A program made the translations under genes and the position numbers. Positions 27,419-35,793 of a stretch of 64,000 bases of DNA are shown here, one piece after another. This DNA is from Arthrobacter_D sp015752045 (GTDB lineage Bacteria > Actinomycetota > Actinomycetes > Actinomycetales > Micrococcaceae): the NCBI RefSeq assembly GCF_015752045.1, contig NZ_JADOUS010000010.1, positions 86,703-150,702 on the forward strand. The letters run 5' to 3'. Position 1 is the first letter of the stretch, and each line of letters opens with the position of its first letter. The notes under the pieces were generated by a model. The model saw nothing but the letters and a program-made list of their open reading frames with translations, was not told the DNA's origin and did no database searches.

Positions 27419-27663
27419 GCCGCCCCCGGTGCCGTTTGCTCGACCCAGGGACTCCTCCCAGTCAAGGGCCGCACCGGCGTGGCCTCAACCGCCGGCCGCG
27501 GAACCCTGACCAGTTGACGTGGGCAACGGTGAGTGGCAGTGCGGTGTACAGCGGGGGCCGATCGACGATCCGCCGGCCGGGTGTCGGGCCTCTTCGACGG
27601 GGATTACAGTAGGCACAACGCTGCCCGGACTGATCGTGGTCCCATTGCCAGAAGGTGTGAAGG

Positions 27664-28419
27664 ATGAGCGAGGATTCCGGTGTGAACAGGGGGATGCCGT
27701 CGACACATCACGGCGGCAACGAACGGGCGCGGGATCTCGCCACGGACCTGGCGGAGCTGGCCCGGTCGCTGCAGCAGGAGCCGGATTCGGACGCGATCCT
27801 CGGTGGGTTCGTCCATGCGGCCCTCGAACTGATCCCGGGGGTGGACGAGGCCTCGGTCAGCGTCGTCCTGGGACGGAAGGACGTCGGATCCCGGGCTCCT
27901 TCCGGGGGCCTCCCCGAGCGGATCGACGCGCTGCAGATGGAAACCGGGGAGGGGCCTTGCCTGGAAGCGGCGTACGAGCACCGGACCGTCCGCGTGCCGG
28001 ACATGGCGATCGAGAAGCGGTGGCCGCTCTTCGCCAGGCGCGCCACCGAGGCCGGCGCCCGCGGCATGCTGTCCATCCAGCTGTGGGTGAAGGGCGACAA
28101 TCTCGGCGCGCTGAACCTCTACTCGTACAGGGCCAATGCGTTCACGGACGAGTCGGAGAACGTGGGCCTGCTGGTCGCGTCCCACGCCGCTGTGGCGTTC
28201 GCCGAGGCCGAGAAGGCCCGGCAGCTCCACGCGGCGGTGGATTCCAGGGACGTGATCGGGCAGGCCAAGGGCATCCTCATGGAACGCCACAAGATCACGG
28301 GTGAGCAGGCGTTCATCGTGCTCTCCATGGCCAGCCAGCGCACCCACCTGAAACTCTGGGATGTCGCCGACCACCTGATCAGCAGCGGCGAACTCCCGGG
28401 GCGGCCGACCGCACGGTAA
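27664..28419 (+). CDS. GAF-ANTAR transcription antitermination regulator
   Basis: The 251-aa protein has a GAF sensor domain (residues ~25-175, with LQMETGEGPCLEAAYEHRTVRVPDM and GALNLYSYRANAF) and a C-terminal ANTAR RNA-binding domain (RDVIGQAKGILMERHKITGEQAFIVL). ANTAR proteins bind dual-hexaloop RNA to prevent termination. The ligand of the GAF domain is unknown. GAAGG lies 8 bases before ATG 27664, with a possible -10 TACAGT at 27604-27609. It sits between a GGDEF and an EAL gene, suggesting a signalling island. Confidence 0.9.
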   Translation: MSEDSGVNRGMPSTHHGGNERARDLATDLAELARSLQQEPDSDAILGGFVHAALELIPGVDEASVSVVLGRKDVGSRAPSGGLPERIDALQMETGEGPCLEAAYEHRTVRVPDMAIEKRWPLFARRATEAGARGMLSIQLWVKGDNLGALNLYSYRANAFTDESENVGLLVASHAAVAFAEAEKARQLHAAVDSRDVIGQAKGILMERHKITGEQAFIVLSMASQRTHLKLWDVADHLISSGELPGRPTAR

Positions 28420-28536
28420 CGGACCTGCCTCCGGTCCGTCAGTGCCCGGCGACGCGTGGGAAGGACATGTCGCGTGGCGGATCTGCGCCGGGCCGTGCGT
28501 GTCCTAAGGTGGACGAGACCAGTGAGGGGGACCGGC

Positions 28537-29304
28537 ATGGCATGCAAAGGCTGCGCGACATCGTTACGACCCGACTTTGATTTCAGCATGGCCTTCCAGC
28601 CGATCTATGACGCGATCGATGAACGCGTCTGGGGCTATGAGGCGCTGGTCAGGGGCCTGGGGGGCGAGGGTGCCTTCGACGTCCTGTCGAGGATCTCGCC
28701 GGAACAGACGTACCGCTTCGACCAGGACTGTCGCATCAAGGCGATCGAGCTGGCGTCGCGCCTCTTTCCTGCGGACGAAGAGTTGAAGCTGTCGATCAAC
28801 TTCATGCCGAACGCGGTCTACGAACCGGCCGCGTGCCTCCGTGCCACGCTGCTCGCAGCCGGGCGACACAACTTCCCGACGTCGTCGATCATGTTCGAGT
28901 TCACGGAGAACGAGGAGGTCGCGGATACCGCCCACCTCACGAACATCATCACCGAATACCGCAAGCATGGGTTCACCACCGCCATCGACGACTTCGGCGC
29001 CGGCCACGCGGGGTTGGGGCTCCTGGTCGAGTTCCAGCCGGACCTGATCAAGATCGACATGAAGCTCGTCCGGGGAGTCGACAGCAGCTTCGCCCGCCAG
29101 GCTGTCGTCACCGGCATCGTGGGCATCGCCGAGGACCTCGGCATCGCCGTGCTCGCAGAAGGCATCGAGACCGAGGCGGAGTTCCTGTTCCTGAAGGACA
29201 TCGGCATCCGCCTGTTCCAGGGATACTGGTTCGCGAAGCCGGCCTTCGAGGAACTTCCGCAGGTGCAGATCGGGTCCGACCGTGAGGTCGGCGCAGTCGC
29301 CTGA
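28537..29304 (+). CDS. Stand-alone EAL-domain cyclic-di-GMP phosphodiesterase
   Basis: The 255-aa protein is almost only an EAL domain: AFQPIYD, YEALVRG (EAL at 35-37), LSINFMPNAV, MFEFTENEEV, AIDDFGAGHAG, IKIDMKLVRG, LAEGIETEAE and FQGYWFAKP. Every metal and catalytic position I could check is conserved, so it is probably active in hydrolysing c-di-GMP. A CKGC pair near the N-terminus (residues 3-6) could bind metal or respond to redox. ATG 28537 has GAGGGGGA 6-7 bases upstream and a -10-like TAAGGT at 28505. Confidence 0.9.
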   Translation: MACKGCATSLRPDFDFSMAFQPIYDAIDERVWGYEALVRGLGGEGAFDVLSRISPEQTYRFDQDCRIKAIELASRLFPADEELKLSINFMPNAVYEPAACLRATLLAAGRHNFPTSSIMFEFTENEEVADTAHLTNIITEYRKHGFTTAIDDFGAGHAGLGLLVEFQPDLIKIDMKLVRGVDSSFARQAVVTGIVGIAEDLGIAVLAEGIETEAEFLFLKDIGIRLFQGYWFAKPAFEELPQVQIGSDREVGAVA

Positions 29305-29387
29305 CGGGGCTCTGCTGCAGGATCGCCTCATCTTTCGGGGGCAACCGGTGATCCAGCGCTGTCCCGCGCCGTGGTGGAGTCCTCGCC

Positions 29388-29393
29388 TACGAT
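29388..29393 (+). promoter_or_regulatory. -10 element (TACGAT) for leaderless aldo/keto reductase gene
   Basis: TACGAT lies 6 bases before ATG 29400. GAAGGA abuts the ATG directly, too close to act as a normal ribosome site. Confidence 0.5.
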
Positions 29394-29399
29394 GAAGGA

Positions 29400-30446
29400 A
29401 TGACCTATCACCCTGCTGAGAACCGCTATGAGTCGATGCCGTACCGCCGGGTGGGGGCGAGCGGGCTGCAACTGCCCGCCGTGTCCCTCGGTCTCTGGCA
29501 CAACTTCGGGGACGACAAGCCGTTCGGGACGCAGCGGGACATCCTGCGGCGGGCCTTCGACCTCGGCGTGACGCATTTCGATCTGGCGAACAACTACGGC
29601 CCTCCGTACGGGAGTGCCGAGACGAACTTCGGCCGGCACCTCAAGGACGACTTCCGGCCGTTCCGGGATGAGCTGGTGATCTCCACCAAGGCCGGATACG
29701 ACATGTGGCCGGGTCCGTACGGCAACTTCGGGTCACGCAAGTACCTGCTGGCGAGCCTGGACCAGTCGCTGGAGCGGATGGGCCTGGACTACGTGGATAT
29801 CTTCTACAGCCACCGCCCGGATCCGGAGACCCCGCTGGAGGAGACGATGGGGGCCCTGGACACCGTGGTCCGGTCGGGGCGGGCCCTGTACGCCGGGATC
29901 TCCTCGTACTCACCCGAGCGCACCCTGGAGGCCGCGGCGATCCTGAAGGACCTGGGGACGCCCCTGCTGATCCACCAGCCCTCGTACTCGATGCTGAACC
30001 GGTGGACGGAGAACGGGTCCCCGAACCTCTTCGAGGCCCTCGAGCAGGTCGGGGCCGGATCGATCGCGTTCTCCCCGCTGGCGCAGGGCCTGCTGACCAG
30101 CAGGTACCTGGACGGGGTGCCCGAGGACTCCCGGGCCGCCGCGGGGAAGTCGTTGGATCAGGGGCAGCTCAGCAAGGAGAACCTCGACCGGATCCGGGGC
30201 CTGAACCGGATCGCCGAGGGTCGCGGGCAGAGCCTGGCGCAGCTGGCGATCGCATGGATCCTGCGGGACCAGTCCAAGGGCACCCCGGTGACCTCGGCAT
30301 TGATCGGGGCCTCCAGTGTCCGCCAGCTCGAGGACAGCCTGGCCGCGATCGAACGCCTGGACTTCACCGCCGAGGAACTGACCAGTATCGACGAGTTCGC
30401 CGTCGAGTCCGACATCAACCTCTGGGCCAACGCCCTCAAGGCCTGA
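29400..30446 (+). CDS. Aldo/keto reductase (L-glyceraldehyde-3-phosphate reductase-like)
   Basis: The 348-aa barrel protein begins YRRVGASGLQLPAVSLGLW. It has the catalytic set in DLANNYGPPYGSAE (Asp, Tyr), STKAGY (Lys) and FYSHRPD (His), plus the NADPH-binding IGASSVRQLEDSL near the C-terminus. The GPPYGSAE/NFG pattern is that of the YghZ subgroup, which reduces L-glyceraldehyde 3-phosphate and methylglyoxal. The natural substrate here is inferred. The next gene starts on its stop codon (TGATG). Confidence 0.9.
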   Translation: MTYHPAENRYESMPYRRVGASGLQLPAVSLGLWHNFGDDKPFGTQRDILRRAFDLGVTHFDLANNYGPPYGSAETNFGRHLKDDFRPFRDELVISTKAGYDMWPGPYGNFGSRKYLLASLDQSLERMGLDYVDIFYSHRPDPETPLEETMGALDTVVRSGRALYAGISSYSPERTLEAAAILKDLGTPLLIHQPSYSMLNRWTENGSPNLFEALEQVGAGSIAFSPLAQGLLTSRYLDGVPEDSRAAAGKSLDQGQLSKENLDRIRGLNRIAEGRGQSLAQLAIAWILRDQSKGTPVTSALIGASSVRQLEDSLAAIERLDFTAEELTSIDEFAVESDINLWANALKA

Positions 30447-30955
30447 TGCTGCGGTTCCGGATGGCCGTCCCGGAGGACTGGCCGGCCATCTGGGACATCC
30501 TGCAGCCGGTGGCCAGGGCCGGCGAGACCTACTGCTGGGACACCTCCATGGACGAGGCGGCGGGACGCCTCGAGTGGCTACCCGGCCCGGCCGGCACCGA
30601 TCCCACGCTCGTCGTCCTCGTGGCCGTGGACACGGCGACCGGTCGCGTCGTGGGCACGGCGCAGCTGCATGCCAACAGGGGCGGCAACGGGGCGCACGTC
30701 GCGAACGCCTCCTTCCTGGTCGCGGCCGACGCCGGCGGCCGGGGGGTGGGCCGTGCCCTCGCCGGCCACGTGCTCGAGGAAGCGCGAGCGGCGGGCTACA
30801 CGGCGATGCAGTTCAACGCCGTCGTTCAGACGAACGAACGCGCCGTCGCACTCTGGGCCTCCCTGGGCTTCACGATCGTCGGCACCGTGCCGGGCGCGTT
30901 CCTCCATCCCGCGACCGGACCGACAGGCCTCCACATCATGCACCGTCCCCTGTAG
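30446..30955 (+). CDS. GNAT-family N-acetyltransferase
   Basis: The 169-aa protein starts LRFRMAVPEDWPAIWDIL and has the acetyl-CoA loop in FLVAADAGGRGVGRALAGHVLEEAR (R-G-V-G-R) and the typical TNERAVALWASLGFTIVGTVPGAF C-terminal half. It probably acetylates a small amine or amino acid; the substrate is unknown. The ATG overlaps the upstream reductase stop by one base, so the two genes are likely translated together. Confidence 0.88.
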   Translation: MLRFRMAVPEDWPAIWDILQPVARAGETYCWDTSMDEAAGRLEWLPGPAGTDPTLVVLVAVDTATGRVVGTAQLHANRGGNGAHVANASFLVAADAGGRGVGRALAGHVLEEARAAGYTAMQFNAVVQTNERAVALWASLGFTIVGTVPGAFLHPATGPTGLHIMHRPL

Positions 30956-31024
30956 GGGCCGGGGACGGGAACGCCACGATCCCCGAAGGGCGACGCCGGG
31001 CAGAGGGCCGGGACACAATGGGGC

Positions 31025-31825
31025 ATGACCAACGAATCAGCCATCCGTGACCCGCGCCTCGGTGCCTGGGCGACGCTCGGCGAGCCCCGCCTGACCACCG
31101 AACTCGCGCGGTCGGGCGTGGGGTGGGTGGGCCTCGACGCACAGCACGGGCACTTCGACGACCGGTCGCTCAGGGACGCCCTCGGACGCCGACCCGCGGA
31201 CTGCGCGCCCATGCTCGTCCGGGTCGCCGCCAACGACGCCGCACTGATCGGCCGGGCACTCGATGCCGGAGCCGACGGCGTCGTCGTTCCGCTCGTCGAC
31301 AGCGTCGCCGACGCGGCGGCAGCGGTGGCCGCCTGCCACTACCCGCCACAGGGCGCGCGCAGCTGGGGGCCCCTGCAGGGCGGCCGCGCGGTGCACAGCC
31401 CGGGTGCCGACCACGCACCCCGCGCCATACCGCTCTGTGCCGTCATGATCGAGACCGCGGCCGCGCTCGAGGCAGTCGAGGCGATCGCCGCGGTCCCGGG
31501 CGTGGACATGATCTTCGTCGGTCCGTTCGACCTGTCGCTCGCCCTCGGACTGGACATCGACGACCTGCTGTCCTCGACGGACCATGACGCACCGCTCACG
31601 CGGATCGCCCGAGCCTGCACGCAGGCCGGTATCCGGTCCGGAGCCTACGCGGGCTCGTCCGAGCGGGCGGCGCTGCTGGCGGCGGCGGGCTTCGACTGGA
31701 TCGCCGCCGCGACGGACACGGGCCTGCTGGCCCTCGGCGTCCAGGCCCTGCGCGAGCAGGTGCGGCCGGGCCTGCCGGATCAGTCCGACCAGGACGCCTT
31801 CAGTGCCGGGAACGCCTCCTCGTAG
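31025..31825 (+). CDS. HpcH/HpaI-family aldolase
   Basis: The 266-aa protein has GWVGLDAQHGHFDD, LDAGADGVVVPLVDS, GARSWGPLQGG, a metal-binding Glu in CAVMIETAAALE and MIFVGPFDLSLALG, the pattern of class II 2-keto-3-deoxy acid aldolases (2-dehydro-3-deoxyglucarate / 4-hydroxy-2-oxoheptanedioate aldolase). It probably splits a 2-keto-3-deoxy sugar acid into pyruvate and an aldehyde. A CACAAT hexamer stands 5 bases before the ATG. The 3' end overlaps the convergent GH4 gene by 46 bases. Confidence 0.88.
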   Translation: MTNESAIRDPRLGAWATLGEPRLTTELARSGVGWVGLDAQHGHFDDRSLRDALGRRPADCAPMLVRVAANDAALIGRALDAGADGVVVPLVDSVADAAAAVAACHYPPQGARSWGPLQGGRAVHSPGADHAPRAIPLCAVMIETAAALEAVEAIAAVPGVDMIFVGPFDLSLALGLDIDDLLSSTDHDAPLTRIARACTQAGIRSGAYAGSSERAALLAAAGFDWIAAATDTGLLALGVQALREQVRPGLPDQSDQDAFSAGNASS

Positions 31826-33147
31826 CCTGCCAGTACGCGGGTGGCGGCATGGAAGGAATCCACCAGCGGATGCCCTGCGAAGGCGCGCAGGGCGGCATCG
31901 CGGTCCCGCTCGACGGCGGCGCGGATCGTGTCCTGCTCGACGGCCTTCACCGCGGCCATGAGCCCCAGCTGGTGGGGTGTCAGCGGGGCCGCCGGCAGCG
32001 GGCGTGCGCCGTCGCCGTCCACGACGGCCGGCACCTCGACGACGGCATCCGCGGGCAGTGTCCCGAAGGTCGCGCCGTTGCGGACGTTGAGGATCAGCTC
32101 CGCGCGGCGTCCGGTGAGCAGTGCGCGCATCACCTGGAGGGCCACGCGCTCGTAACCGCCTCCGGCCAGGTCCGCCTCGTCGCGCTCTTCCTCCGCCGCC
32201 CGGGCTTCGGCCAGGTAGCCGGACTCCCGCTCGCGCCGGGCGGCTTCCCAGACCGCGAGCGGGTCCTCGGACGCGAGGAGCCGGGGGAAGAGGTCCGCCT
32301 GCTGGTCCCGGAGCGTCTCGCCGCGCGTCCTGTCGGCCGACCGGATGGAACGCAGGGCTTCACGGTGGAAGTAGTAGTAGAAGAGGTACTCGTTGGGCAG
32401 CGCGCCGAGGACCCGGAGGAGATCCGGACCGAACAGGCGTCCCTCCTCGAAGCTTGCAAGGCGCGGGCCGTCGGCGAGCAGCCCCGGGAGGCGGTCGGCG
32501 CCGCCGTCGCGCCCGCCGTCGTCGAGTCGGCGCAACCACCCGAGGTGGTTGAGCCCGACGTAGTCGACCCCGGTGAGGGATTCGCGCAGATCCACGCCCG
32601 CGGCGCGGGCCGCCCGAGTGACGAGGCCCGACGCCGAGTCGCAGATGCCGATCACCCTGCGGCCCAGGACCGCGGAGAGCGCCTCGGTGACCATGCCGGC
32701 GGGGTTGGTGAAGTTGATGAGCCAGGCCTCGGGTGCGAGATCGCGCATCAGCGTTGCCACGCGCATCATGTCGGGGATGGACCGGAGGGCGTAGGAGATG
32801 CCGCCGGCACCCACGGTCTCCTGGCCGAGCAGCCCGGAGGCCAGGGCCACGCGTTCGTCGAGGATGCGTCCCTCCGCCCCGCCGCTGCGCACGGCGGCGA
32901 ACACGAGGTCGGCGCCGGGCAGCGCGTCCTCCGGGCGGGCTGCCACGCGGACCGACGGTGCCGGCAGCGCGCCTGACGGCAGCGCCCCGAGCACCCGGGC
33001 GATGGCGTGGGCGCGGTCCGGCAGGCTGTCCACCAGGACGACGTCGGACACGAGTCCGGCGAACGGCGCCTGGGACAGCGCCCGGTACACCAGGGGCACG
33101 CGGAACCCCCCGCCGCCCACGATGACGAGCGTGGCGCCGGTGCTCAT
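31780..33147 (-). CDS. GH4 6-phospho-beta-glucosidase-like glycosidase
   Basis: The 455-aa NAD- and metal-dependent family 4 glycoside hydrolase starts TLVIVGGGGFRVPLVYRAL (NAD site). It has FAAVRSGGAEGRILDERVAL, GQETVGAGGISYALRSIP, INFTNPAG, IGICDSASG (metal Cys) and LNHLGW (metal His), and ends VDSFHAATRVLAGYEEAF. It probably hydrolyses a phosphorylated beta-glucoside, although no matching PTS permease is adjacent. The start ATG 33147 overlaps the upstream small membrane protein by 4 bases (ATGA); the longer frame upstream lies within that gene. Confidence 0.9.
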   Translation of the reverse strand: MSTGATLVIVGGGGFRVPLVYRALSQAPFAGLVSDVVLVDSLPDRAHAIARVLGALPSGALPAPSVRVAARPEDALPGADLVFAAVRSGGAEGRILDERVALASGLLGQETVGAGGISYALRSIPDMMRVATLMRDLAPEAWLINFTNPAGMVTEALSAVLGRRVIGICDSASGLVTRAARAAGVDLRESLTGVDYVGLNHLGWLRRLDDGGRDGGADRLPGLLADGPRLASFEEGRLFGPDLLRVLGALPNEYLFYYYFHREALRSIRSADRTRGETLRDQQADLFPRLLASEDPLAVWEAARRERESGYLAEARAAEEERDEADLAGGGYERVALQVMRALLTGRRAELILNVRNGATFGTLPADAVVEVPAVVDGDGARPLPAAPLTPHQLGLMAAVKAVEQDTIRAAVERDRDAALRAFAGHPLVDSFHAATRVLAGYEEAFPALKASWSD

Positions 33148-33386
33148 CGGCCGCCGCGGAACAGCGCCCCACGCAGCGCGTACACCTGCGCGCCCGCGAG
33201 GACCAGGGCGATGAGGACGCACACCGGGACCGGCACCGTCGTCGTATAGGCGAGGACGAAACCGAGCGAGACGGCGAAGACCACGGCCGCCACGCCCACC
33301 ATGATGCGGGCTCCCAGGGGCAGCAGCGGCGCGGCTCCCCGGGGATACCGGGGGGTGGGCGCGTCCTTGTCCCCGTCCGGGGTCAT
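33144..33386 (-). CDS. Small two-helix membrane protein
   Basis: The 80-aa protein begins MTPDGDKDAPTPRYPRG and contains two hydrophobic segments (IMVGVAAVVFAVSLGFVLAY and VPVCVLIALVLAGAQVYAL) ending in basic residues. It has no recognised domain. ATG 33386 follows AGGGA by a few bases; an upstream GTG/ATG extension lacks support. The 4-base overlap with the GH4 gene indicates co-translation, but a functional link is not evident. Confidence 0.65.
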   Translation of the reverse strand: MTPDGDKDAPTPRYPRGAAPLLPLGARIMVGVAAVVFAVSLGFVLAYTTTVPVPVCVLIALVLAGAQVYALRGALFRGGR

Positions 33387-33495
33387 GGCATCCCTGTCAT
33401 GCCTCCAGCCTACGGAAGAGGCGCGGAACCTCGCCACTTCGGGTGATTCCCGAAGACAGGAACTCCTGCGGACCGCCGGCCCCTCATCGGACCAG

Positions 33496-33501
33496 TAAGG
33501 T
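33496..33501 (+). promoter_or_regulatory. -10 element (TAAGGT) for leaderless PfkB-family kinase gene
   Basis: TAAGGT lies 7 bases before ATG 33509, which has no Shine-Dalgarno. Confidence 0.5.
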
Positions 33502-33508
33502 GCCGTAC

Positions 33509-34645
33509 ATGGCCCAACCGCATCGCTTCGATCCCCTGGCCGCCACGCGGGGCCCGGACGGGCCCGAGTTCGACCTGCTGCTCACCGGCCAGGTGTTCTT
33601 CGACATCGTCTTCACGGGGCTGGAGCAGCTTCCGGCGCCCGGTACCGAGGTCTGGACCGACGGCATGGGCTCCGGCCCGGGAGGCATCGCGAACCAGGCG
33701 ATCGCGGCGAGCCGCCTGGGCCTGCGCACCACGCTCGCCGCGGCGTTCGGCGACGACGGCTACGGACAGTTCAACTGGGACGTGCTGCAGGACCAGGAAC
33801 ACGTGGACCTGTCCCGCTCGCGGGTCTTCGGGCAGTGGCACTCCCCGGTCACCGTCTCCCTCTCCGTGCATCAGGACCGGTCGATGGTGACGCACGGTCA
33901 CGCCGCGCCGCTGAGCGCCACCGACCTCATCGGGGCGCCGCCGTCGTGCCGCGCCGCGGTGGTCGGCGTGGAGCAGGACATCGAACCGTGGGCGGCGACC
34001 GCAGCGGCCCGCGGCACGAAACTCTTCGGTGACGTGGGGTGGGACCCGGACGGGGAGTGGGCGCCCGAGACCCTCGCCTCGCTCGACCACTTCTACTCGT
34101 TCATGCCGAACGCCGTCGAGGCCATGGCGTACACGCGCACGGACGATCCGTGGGCCGCACTGTACTCGCTGGCCGACCGCGTGCCCGTCGCCGTCGTCAC
34201 GGTCGGTCAGCACGGCGCGATCGCCATCGACTCGCTCACGGGCGAGGAGGAGTGGGTGCCCGCGCTCCCCGTGTCCGCCCACGACCCCACGGGGGCCGGC
34301 GACTGCTTCAGCGCCGCCTTCGTCATGGCCGACCTCGCAGGATTCCCGCTCGCCGACCGTCTGGGCTTCGCGAATCTGTGTGCCTCGCTGTCCGTGCAGC
34401 ACGTCGGAGGCTCGCTGGCCGCACCCGGCTGGGGCGACATCGCGGACTGGTGGCACCAGGTCAGTGCGGGGCGCGACCCCGTGCAGAAGCAGTGGCGGCG
34501 CCGCTACGCCTTCCTGGAGGACCTCGTGTCCGATGTCCCGGGCCAGGCCTCGCGCAGGGCGACGGCCACGATCGCGCGACACTCCGACGCCTCGCCATCG
34601 GTCCGACCCTGCGAGGGTGACAGGGGCGAGTCCGGCACCGGGTGA
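33509..34645 (+). CDS. PfkB-family carbohydrate kinase
   Basis: The 378-aa ribokinase-fold protein has an N-terminal sugar-binding region (LLLTGQVFFDIVFTGLEQLPAPGTEVW, GSGPGGIANQAIAASRLG) and the catalytic anion hole DPTGAGDCFSAAFVMADLA with its catalytic Asp. It phosphorylates an unknown sugar or nucleoside. A C-terminal tail of ~40 residues (after LEDLVSDVPG) is charged and probably disordered. The aldolase, GH4 glycosidase and AKR nearby suggest sugar metabolism but not a defined pathway. Confidence 0.9.
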   Translation: MAQPHRFDPLAATRGPDGPEFDLLLTGQVFFDIVFTGLEQLPAPGTEVWTDGMGSGPGGIANQAIAASRLGLRTTLAAAFGDDGYGQFNWDVLQDQEHVDLSRSRVFGQWHSPVTVSLSVHQDRSMVTHGHAAPLSATDLIGAPPSCRAAVVGVEQDIEPWAATAAARGTKLFGDVGWDPDGEWAPETLASLDHFYSFMPNAVEAMAYTRTDDPWAALYSLADRVPVAVVTVGQHGAIAIDSLTGEEEWVPALPVSAHDPTGAGDCFSAAFVMADLAGFPLADRLGFANLCASLSVQHVGGSLAAPGWGDIADWWHQVSAGRDPVQKQWRRRYAFLEDLVSDVPGQASRRATATIARHSDASPSVRPCEGDRGESGTG

Positions 34646-34652
34646 CCGGACC

Positions 34653-35711
34653 TCAGACGCTCCCCGCCGTCACCAGGAGCGGCGCCGGTGCGGGAGGAAC
34701 CGCCTCCCCGGATCGTGTCGCGCGTGCCGCGAGCCAGATCGCGAGGCCGCCGATGATCGCACCGGCGGCGACGTCGACGACGTAGTGCCAGCCGAAATAG
34801 ACGGTGGCGAGGGCGGTCAGCAGCACGTAGGCCCAGAGGGCCGCCGTGACCACCCGCGGCAGGCGGAGCAGATGCGCCATGACTGCGGCCGTGAAGACGA
34901 CCGAGACGTGCAGGGAGGCGAAGGCCGCGATGCCGTGCACCGAGTGGGTGGCGTGGGGATCGGCCAGAACCCGCACCCGGTTCCGGTAGAGGGACTCCTG
35001 GAGAGCGGTGACGGCGGTGTCCGGCAGGTCCGCGAAGTGCTTCGGCTCGATGTAGATCGGTCCCAGGGAGGGCAGGGCGTAGTAGCTCAGCGCCCCGAGG
35101 ATCCAGTTGAAGGACAGCGCGGTGACGTACCAGGCCCCGTGCGAGAGCTGGCGCGACCAGACGAGCGCCGCGGCCACGGACACCGGCACGAAGATGAGGT
35201 AGGACACATAGACGGCGGACAGGACGTGGGCGCTCGCCCCGGTGCCGAGGAGCTGCTGGAGCACGTCACCGGGCTGGTCGCCGCCCGCGAGCCAGCGGTC
35301 GCTCGCCTGCAGGAGCGGATCCGTCACGCGGTCGCGGACGAACGGCAGGAAGCTCTTCATGTTGCGGTACGAGACGTACGCCAGGTAGAAGGTCAGCAGG
35401 CCCACCGAGGTGGCGACCAGCCGCGGTACCGGCCAGCGCCGCCGGAGTTCGACGGCGGCCGCGCCCAGCACGTTTCCCCGGGCAGGCCGGCTGCGCAGCA
35501 TGGACGGGATCATGTCGACGAGGATCAGGGCGGCCAGGAGCAGCGGCAGGCGGACGTAGCTCGGGCCGAGGAATCCACCGGGATCGCGCAGCGGCAGCCC
35601 GAAAGCCACGGCCACGAGGGCGGTGAGCACGGCGAAGGCAGCCGCCACCGCGAAGGAGATGCGGAAGAGTGTGTAGGGGGCAGGCCCCGTCATCGGGGGT
35701 GCGGACTTCAT
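34653..35711 (-). CDS. PAP2-superfamily membrane phosphatase/transferase
   Basis: The 352-aa protein has about eight membrane helices. The PAP2 active-site motifs lie in its C-terminal half: HSVHGIAAFASLHVS (with SLH) and TVYFGWHYVVDVAAGAIIGG (His and Asp). The layout (SLH then GWHYVVDV) fits the PAP2_3 / inositolphosphotransferase-like subgroup. It probably acts on a lipid phosphate at the outer leaflet. ATG 35711 is chosen; the codon before it is a TTG that could also start. TAGAAC sits 6 bases upstream, overlapping a 10-bp palindrome. Confidence 0.85.
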   Translation of the reverse strand: MKSAPPMTGPAPYTLFRISFAVAAAFAVLTALVAVAFGLPLRDPGGFLGPSYVRLPLLLAALILVDMIPSMLRSRPARGNVLGAAAVELRRRWPVPRLVATSVGLLTFYLAYVSYRNMKSFLPFVRDRVTDPLLQASDRWLAGGDQPGDVLQQLLGTGASAHVLSAVYVSYLIFVPVSVAAALVWSRQLSHGAWYVTALSFNWILGALSYYALPSLGPIYIEPKHFADLPDTAVTALQESLYRNRVRVLADPHATHSVHGIAAFASLHVSVVFTAAVMAHLLRLPRVVTAALWAYVLLTALATVYFGWHYVVDVAAGAIIGGLAIWLAARATRSGEAVPPAPAPLLVTAGSV

Positions 35712-35717
35712 CAAACA

Positions 35718-35731
35718 GTTCTAATGCATTA
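35718..35731 (-). promoter_or_regulatory. Putative -10 and overlapping palindrome upstream of PAP2 gene
   Basis: TAGAAC (35718-35723, minus strand) is 6 bases from ATG 35711. It overlaps the perfect palindrome TAATGCATTA (35722-35731), which could be an operator. Confidence 0.35.
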
Positions 35732-35793
35732 AGGTGCCCTTCATTGAATCAGCCGTCCGTTCACCGATTGTTTGCTTTTCGGGGCGGGCCTCG

